NCBI GenBank assembly: GCA_030638625.1 | Contig: DAOWEE010000378.1 | Location: forward strand, 1 to 8,063 | Direction of reading: 5' to 3' | DNA from: Methanosarcinales archaeon | GTDB taxonomy: Archaea; Halobacteriota; Methanosarcinia; Methanosarcinales; Methanocomedenaceae | DNA: 8,063 nucleotides | Part shown: one piece after another, positions 5,421 to 8,063 of the stretch | How the letters are laid out: every line of letters starts with the position of its first letter | Numbering within the stretch: the first letter of the stretch is position 1 | Program-made: the position numbers and the translations under genes | The notes under the pieces: generated by a model | Databases searched by the model: none | What the model saw: only the letters and a program-made list of their open reading frames with translations | Told to the model about the DNA's origin: nothing

Positions 5421-5448
5421 CAGGGGACGTTTAAGTCCCCTGTTTTTT
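5421..5448 (+). terminator. GC-rich hairpin with T6 tail, overlapping the end of the CbiN-like gene
   Basis: CAGGGGAC (5421-5428) and GTCCCCTG (5435-5442) are an 8-base perfect stem with loop GTTTAA, followed on the + strand by T6 (5443-5448). On the + strand it has the form of an intrinsic terminator that would block transcription running into the nickel genes. On the - strand the right arm encodes the last residues (Q-G-T) and the loop holds the stop codon of the CbiN-like gene, so it may also protect or end that mRNA. Confidence 0.5.
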
Positions 5449-5748
5449 ACCAAGTACCTTACCAAGACCCAGGGATATCCCCAGCATCAATAAGGTACCA
5501 CCGACAATAGCCCCGATTTCACCTAACTTGCCCATTCCCGCTATGGAATAGTCAGGCAATGGTGCCTCATATTCAATGGGTGCCCTTTCACCGATAATCT
5601 CCTCTGCATGTTCCTCGCTGCCTCCGCCTACCAGATTGATAAGGTTCATATCCAGGCCGTCCGGGTTGCTGGATGCCAAAAACGGAGCCAGCACTGAGAT
5701 GATGATAGCTATCACTGCTCCGGCAATAATAATTCCATTATTTTTCAT
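5431..5748 (-). CDS. PDGLE-domain / CbiN-like small subunit of the nickel transporter
   Basis: A 105-residue membrane protein with a hydrophobic helix at each end, about 7-26 and 78-96, flanking an extracytoplasmic loop. The loop begins with ASSNPDGLD, the PDGLE-domain signature (last residue Asp instead of Glu), and is acidic ([14 protein letters not shown]). CbiN/NikN-type proteins assist the CbiM/NikM substrate-binding membrane protein in group I ECF cobalt and nickel importers. Its ATG overlaps the cbiM stop (ATGA at 5745-5748), showing coupled translation. The extreme C-terminus KKQGT and the stop lie in the GC-rich hairpin at 5421-5442. It could be called nikN or cbiN; the nickel context favours the former. 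Confidence 0.83.
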   Translation of the reverse strand: MKNNGIIIAGAVIAIIISVLAPFLASSNPDGLDMNLINLVGGGSEEHAEEIIGERAPIEYEAPLPDYSIAGMGKLGEIGAIVGGTLLMLGISLGLGKVLGKKQGT

Positions 5749-6395
5749 GCTGCCACACCCGGCCCCGTCACTGATTTCTCAGATACAACATCGGGTCGCA
5801 CCGCCATTATCCTGTTCAGGGCAATGGCTGTGATCAATCCTTCACCCACCACCCCGATAACTGCATGGTACAGCCCCATGAATAACAGACCTTCCATTAA
5901 AGGAAATGTGCCTGCAAAATACAACTGTACAGCGCAGACCAGCGAAGCAATAAAGATGGATAGCCAACCGGCAGCGAAAGAAGCACCCGTCATTCCAATA
6001 CTATTTTTTAGAGCATTGTACGAATAGAATCCTACAAAACCACCAACAACGCCCATATTGACAATATTGGCTCCCATTACTGTGATGCCACCGTCCCCAA
6101 ATACCACACCCTGCACAACCAGTACAAGTGTGAGCAGCAGCACCGCGGCAAAGGGACTGCCCAGAATGATGGCTGCCAGGGCTGCGCCCATCATGTGACC
6201 GCTGGTGCCCCAGGGTATTGGTATGTTCATTGCCTGGATGGCAAATATGCCAGCACCAAGGGCTGCCAGCATGGGTACTTTCATTTCATCTAAATCTTTC
6301 CGTGCCCATTCAAGGGACTTTGCTATAAAGACCAGGGCAATCAGCCAGTAAATGATTGTCTGGCCCAATGGTATTAAACCGTCTCCAATATGCAT
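5745..6395 (-). CDS. nikM: CbiM/NikM-type nickel (cobalt) transporter substrate-specificity subunit
   Basis: Integral membrane S component of an ECF-type importer, 216 residues with six or seven hydrophobic helices. The N-terminus MHIGDGLIP corresponds to the family MHIxDG, whose M1 amino group and H2 coordinate the metal; the third ligand H67 lies in [11 protein letters not shown] at the same number as in the structurally known NikM2. [17 protein letters not shown] (about 99-115) is the second signature. The family imports Ni2+ or Co2+; because nikR is divergently adjacent, nickel is the better choice. The start is fixed by the functional N-terminus and by GGGAGGAG at 6400-6407. Expression is probably repressed by NikR through the palindromes between the two genes. 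The symbol cbiM is equally defensible; metal specificity is inferred. Confidence 0.92.
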   Translation of the reverse strand: MHIGDGLIPLGQTIIYWLIALVFIAKSLEWARKDLDEMKVPMLAALGAGIFAIQAMNIPIPWGTSGHMMGAALAAIILGSPFAAVLLLTLVLVVQGVVFGDGGITVMGANIVNMGVVGGFVGFYSYNALKNSIGMTGASFAAGWLSIFIASLVCAVQLYFAGTFPLMEGLLFMGLYHAVIGVVGEGLITAIALNRIMAVRPDVVSEKSVTGPGVAA

Positions 6396-6399
6396 ACAA

Positions 6400-6407
6400 C
6401 TCCTCCC
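6400..6407 (-). promoter_or_regulatory. Ribosome binding site of nikM/cbiM
   Basis: On the - strand GGGAGGAG ends 4 bases before the ATG at 6395. It is a near-perfect archaeal Shine-Dalgarno and fixes the start at MHIGDG. Confidence 0.75.
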
Positions 6408-6409
6408 AT

Positions 6410-6430
6410 AATAATATTAGTACTATTATT
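6410..6430. promoter_or_regulatory. Inverted repeat AATAATA-N7-TATTATT, candidate operator near nikM
   Basis: Perfect 7-base arms AATAATA (6410-6416) and TATTATT (6424-6430) around TTAGTAC. It lies 15-35 bases before the nikM start, next to the ribosome binding site. It could be a NikR site or simply AT-rich sequence; the arms are of low complexity. Confidence 0.35.
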
Positions 6431-6437
6431 TAATTAA

Positions 6438-6475
6438 TTCGTAATACGAAATTATACATTATCATTCGTGTATAA
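6438..6475. promoter_or_regulatory. Palindrome cluster in the nikR-nikM spacer, candidate NikR operator and nikM promoter
   Basis: TTCGTA (6438-6443) and TACGAA (6445-6450) form a perfect odd palindrome. TTATACA (6452-6458) and TGTATAA (6469-6475) are perfect 7-base arms 10 bases apart. A third TTCGT at 6465-6469 also pairs with ACGAA at 6446-6450. The TGTATAA / TGTATAATTT stretches on the - strand look like TATA elements for nikM, so a bound regulator would block TFB/TBP. NikR is known to bind dyad repeats with GTAT/ATAC-type half-sites in bacteria; identity here is inferred from position. Confidence 0.5.
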
Positions 6476-6485
6476 GTATTTTGTG

Positions 6486-6507
6486 CTATATTATGTATCC
6501 ATGATAC
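6486..6507 (+). promoter_or_regulatory. Probable nikR promoter with overlapping palindrome
   Basis: CTATATTA (6486-6493) is a good TATA box about 90 bases before the nikR ATG. GTATC (6495-6499) and GATAC (6503-6507) form a perfect dyad around CAT, just after the TATA box and before the expected transcription start, a typical autorepression position. A further dyad ATGAAA-AA-TTTCAT lies at 6518-6531. Confidence 0.42.
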
Positions 6508-6581
6508 CAATAATTCAATGAAAAATTTCATGTACAAAGAAATAGTTTTACAGTTAGCAATTTAAAGGAGATTATTTTACA

Positions 6582-7001
6582 ATGGATACAGAATTATCAC
6601 GTATAGGGGTTTCACTTCCGGAAAATTTACTTGAGAAATTCGATGTGATTATAAAAAACCGTGGTTATTCTTCCAGGTCAGAAGGTATAAGGGACGCCAT
6701 AAGGGGATATATCAGGTATTACGACTGGATGAGCAGTATCGAAGGGGACAGGGCCGCCACCATAACTCTGGCATACAACCATCATCAAAAAGGCATAGAA
6801 GATACACTGAACAATATACAGCACAAGTACCTCGACATTATCCGCTCCTCGGTTCACATCCACATGGAAAATGACACTTGCGTGGAAGTGATCATCCTTA
6901 AAGGTGAGGCAGGGAAGATTCGGGAAATATACGAAAATATTGTAAAGAACAAAGGTATACAGCACGTCAAACTTGATACCATTAATCCAGAGGAAATATA
7001 G
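6582..7001 (+). CDS. nikR: Nickel-responsive transcriptional regulator NikR
   Basis: A 139-residue DNA-binding repressor that senses nickel. The ribbon-helix-helix domain is about 1-50: strand SRIGVSLPENLLEKFD, then GYSSRSEGIRDAIRGYI. The C-terminal ACT-like tetramerisation domain, about 55-135, holds the high-affinity square-planar nickel ligands H81, H92, H94 and C100 (VHIHMENDTC), which match E. coli H76, H87, H89 and C95 with a constant offset of five. All four are present, so it should bind nickel. GGAG at 6567-6570 is its ribosome binding site, 11 bases before the ATG. It is divergent from nikM and convergent with cbiQ, on the opposite strand from the transporter genes. With nickel bound it probably represses nikM and its partner, and perhaps itself. 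Confidence 0.95.
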   Translation: MDTELSRIGVSLPENLLEKFDVIIKNRGYSSRSEGIRDAIRGYIRYYDWMSSIEGDRAATITLAYNHHQKGIEDTLNNIQHKYLDIIRSSVHIHMENDTCVEVIILKGEAGKIREIYENIVKNKGIQHVKLDTINPEEI

Positions 7002-7019
7002 GTTCAGGAAATACAGGCC

Positions 7020-7024
7020 TTTTT
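7020..7024 (+). terminator. T5 run after nikR
   Basis: GGCC followed by TTTTT, 19 bases after the nikR stop and just before the convergent cbiQ stop. A short oligo-T run that probably ends the nikR transcript; weak by length. Confidence 0.35.
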
Positions 7025-7026
7025 AG

Positions 7027-7833
7027 TTAAATCCAGAACTGTACCAGTCCTATAAGAATGAGCGTGGTTGAAAACATCAGATAATCCTTTGCACACACAT
7101 TATGCAATCCCACGCACACCTGTGAATCTGCCGAATATGCCCGGCACAACATAGCGTAGTAGGTGCGCTCACCCTGCTCATACGAACGGAGGAACAGGGA
7201 ACTTATTGAATTTCCTATCTGTTCAAGTATCCAGCGCCTGGGCACCTGTTTATTCCAGATATCAAAGCACCTGGTCTTCTGGGCAGTCCTGATACGCCTG
7301 AGCATGCTCCAGAACACAAACAGGTAGCGCACCATCATACTGAAAAGCAACGTCAGTTCAGCAGGCAGCCCCAGCCTGCGGGCACTGGCTACCATATCGC
7401 GCATCTGGGTAGTCGAAGATAGCAGCACTACTGCGGTGACACATACCATGAACTTGGCGAGCAGGACACTACCGAACAGCAGGCCCTCTGCCGTCACAGT
7501 AATACCTAACGGCAGGTGGTAAAGCACAGTAAATTCAGTTATGAAAGGCTGCCTGATAAAGGGCTGCAGCACTGATACGCCCAGTCCGAAAGGAAGTGCA
7601 ATTGCTATCCTGGCAGCCACATATACCGGGTTCAAGCCTGCAACTATAATGAGCGCTACCAGGTATAACCACAGGACGACCAGCCGCTCAATGGTGACAA
7701 TATCAAGCCTGGACAGGCTGACTGCATAGATTATGACGACCAGGGTCATCAACATCTTGACACGCCCGTCCATATTGTGCAGCAGGCTTTCCCTGTATGA
7801 TTCCCGCTCAATATCGTAAAGGGTGATGTGCAT
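7027..7833 (-). CDS. cbiQ: Energy-coupling factor transporter transmembrane protein (CbiQ/EcfT type)
   Basis: The T component that links the ATPase to the metal-binding membrane protein; 268 residues with about five or six hydrophobic helices, including about 28-40, 46-66, 71-90, 113-140, 155-175 and a last one near 250-267. The N-terminal half contains HNMDGRVKMLMTLVVII (the D-x-R-x-K pattern common in CbiQ). The two cytoplasmic coupling helices are visible, first around RIRTAQKTRCFD (about 179-190) and second around YYAMLCRAYSADS (about 226-238); the usual Ala-Arg-Gly signatures read TRC and CRA, so the arginines are kept but the glycines are not. It follows cbiO by only 2 bases. It is separated from its presumed partner nikM by nikR on the other strand, so cbiO-cbiQ need their own promoter, outside the window. 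Confidence 0.9.
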   Translation of the reverse strand: MHITLYDIERESYRESLLHNMDGRVKMLMTLVVIIYAVSLSRLDIVTIERLVVLWLYLVALIIVAGLNPVYVAARIAIALPFGLGVSVLQPFIRQPFITEFTVLYHLPLGITVTAEGLLFGSVLLAKFMVCVTAVVLLSSTTQMRDMVASARRLGLPAELTLLFSMMVRYLFVFWSMLRRIRTAQKTRCFDIWNKQVPRRWILEQIGNSISSLFLRSYEQGERTYYAMLCRAYSADSQVCVGLHNVCAKDYLMFSTTLILIGLVQFWI

Positions 7834-7835
7834 GC

Positions 7836-8063
7836 CTATCCCCGCCTGCCTGCAACCTTCAATATCTCATCCCTAGCCCCGTCCACAGTAAGTTCCACTG
7901 CCACATCCAGTTCGGCTTCCTTCAACTGCTCCATCAACTGGGCCACCACAGGCAGACGCAGGTGGGTCTTTGCTATCAGGTCGGGCCTGCCGAATATCTC
8001 CATGGGTGTACCCTCACCAATGATCATCCCGCCTGACATGACGCATACCCGCTGTGCAAATTC
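7836..8063 (-). CDS. cbiO: Cobalt/nickel ECF transporter ATP-binding protein, C-terminal part (5' end outside window)
   Basis: ABC ATPase that powers the importer. The frame is open to the window edge; an internal ATG at 8039 is not the start. Visible are 75 residues: EFAQRVCVMSGGMIIGEGTPMEIF is the typical stretch after the switch His of CbiO/EcfA proteins (family pattern LADRVYVMxxGxIxxEGTPxEIF), followed by PDLIAKTHLRLPVVAQLMEQLKEAELDV, the C-terminal EcfA extension, and a final basic tail. Walker A, Walker B and the ABC signature lie outside the window, so catalytic competence cannot be checked. It ends 2 bases before the cbiQ ATG, marking a cbiO-cbiQ operon. Confidence 0.88.
   Translation of the reverse strand, partial: EFAQRVCVMSGGMIIGEGTPMEIFGRPDLIAKTHLRLPVVAQLMEQLKEAELDVAVELTVDGARDEILKVAGRRG

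Noticed and set aside
6678..6965. Antisense 95-codon frame inside nikR as a gene
   Set aside because: nikR is conserved to the nickel ligands, and the antisense frame has no ribosome binding site or recognisable features.
1..8063. CRISPR array, insertion sequence or phage genes
   Set aside because: No regularly spaced repeats, transposase motifs, terminal inverted repeats or phage structural genes were seen on either strand.

Overview
The window looks like chromosomal DNA of a euryarchaeon, most likely a member or relative of the Methanosarcinia (methanogen or methane-oxidising relative); the exact lineage cannot be fixed from this sequence. The evidence is a tRNA gene without an encoded CCA end, archaeal-style Shine-Dalgarno sequences (GGAG, GGTGA, GGATGAT), oligo-T terminators, a compact-motif iron-sulfur flavoprotein, a ferredoxin:disulfide reductase of the FTR-plus-rubredoxin type next to a small redoxin, and a NikR-linked CbiM/CbiQ-type nickel importer.

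Left part (1-2111, + strand). The window opens inside carB, the large subunit of carbamoyl-phosphate synthase; only its last 293 codons are present. Four bases after it comes an iron-sulfur flavoprotein (Isf family), probably co-transcribed. A T-rich terminator follows. Next is a spacer with four alternating TTGTC/GACAA half-sites (a probable operator), then a small two-helix membrane protein of unknown function, then a tRNA-Arg(GCG).

Middle part (2126-5272, all - strand). A glutaredoxin/NrdH-like redoxin and an FTR-type disulfide reductase overlap as ATGA and form a two-gene thiol-redox operon. To the right lie an unrecognised two-helix membrane protein of 246 residues, a small antitoxin-like protein with no toxin next to it, about 290 bases of AT-rich non-coding DNA, and an Old-Yellow-Enzyme-type flavin oxidoreductase that ends in four cysteines.

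Right part (5373-8063). This is an ECF-type nickel uptake locus. On the - strand, in transcription order, are cbiO (ATPase, cut by the window edge), cbiQ (EcfT), then cbiM/nikM and a PDGLE/CbiN-like small subunit. The regulator nikR sits on the opposite strand between the two pairs. nikR keeps the whole nickel site (H81, H92, H94, C100) and CbiM keeps M1, H2 and H67, so the substrate is very probably Ni2+, the cofactor metal of F430, hydrogenase and CO dehydrogenase. The nikR-cbiM divergent spacer is full of inverted repeats that are good NikR operator candidates.

Most of the window is ordinary core metabolism. The most interesting points are the half-site array before the unknown two-helix protein, the palindrome cluster and split layout of the nickel locus, and the tight reductase-redoxin pair. 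I did not find convincing evidence of a wholly new system.
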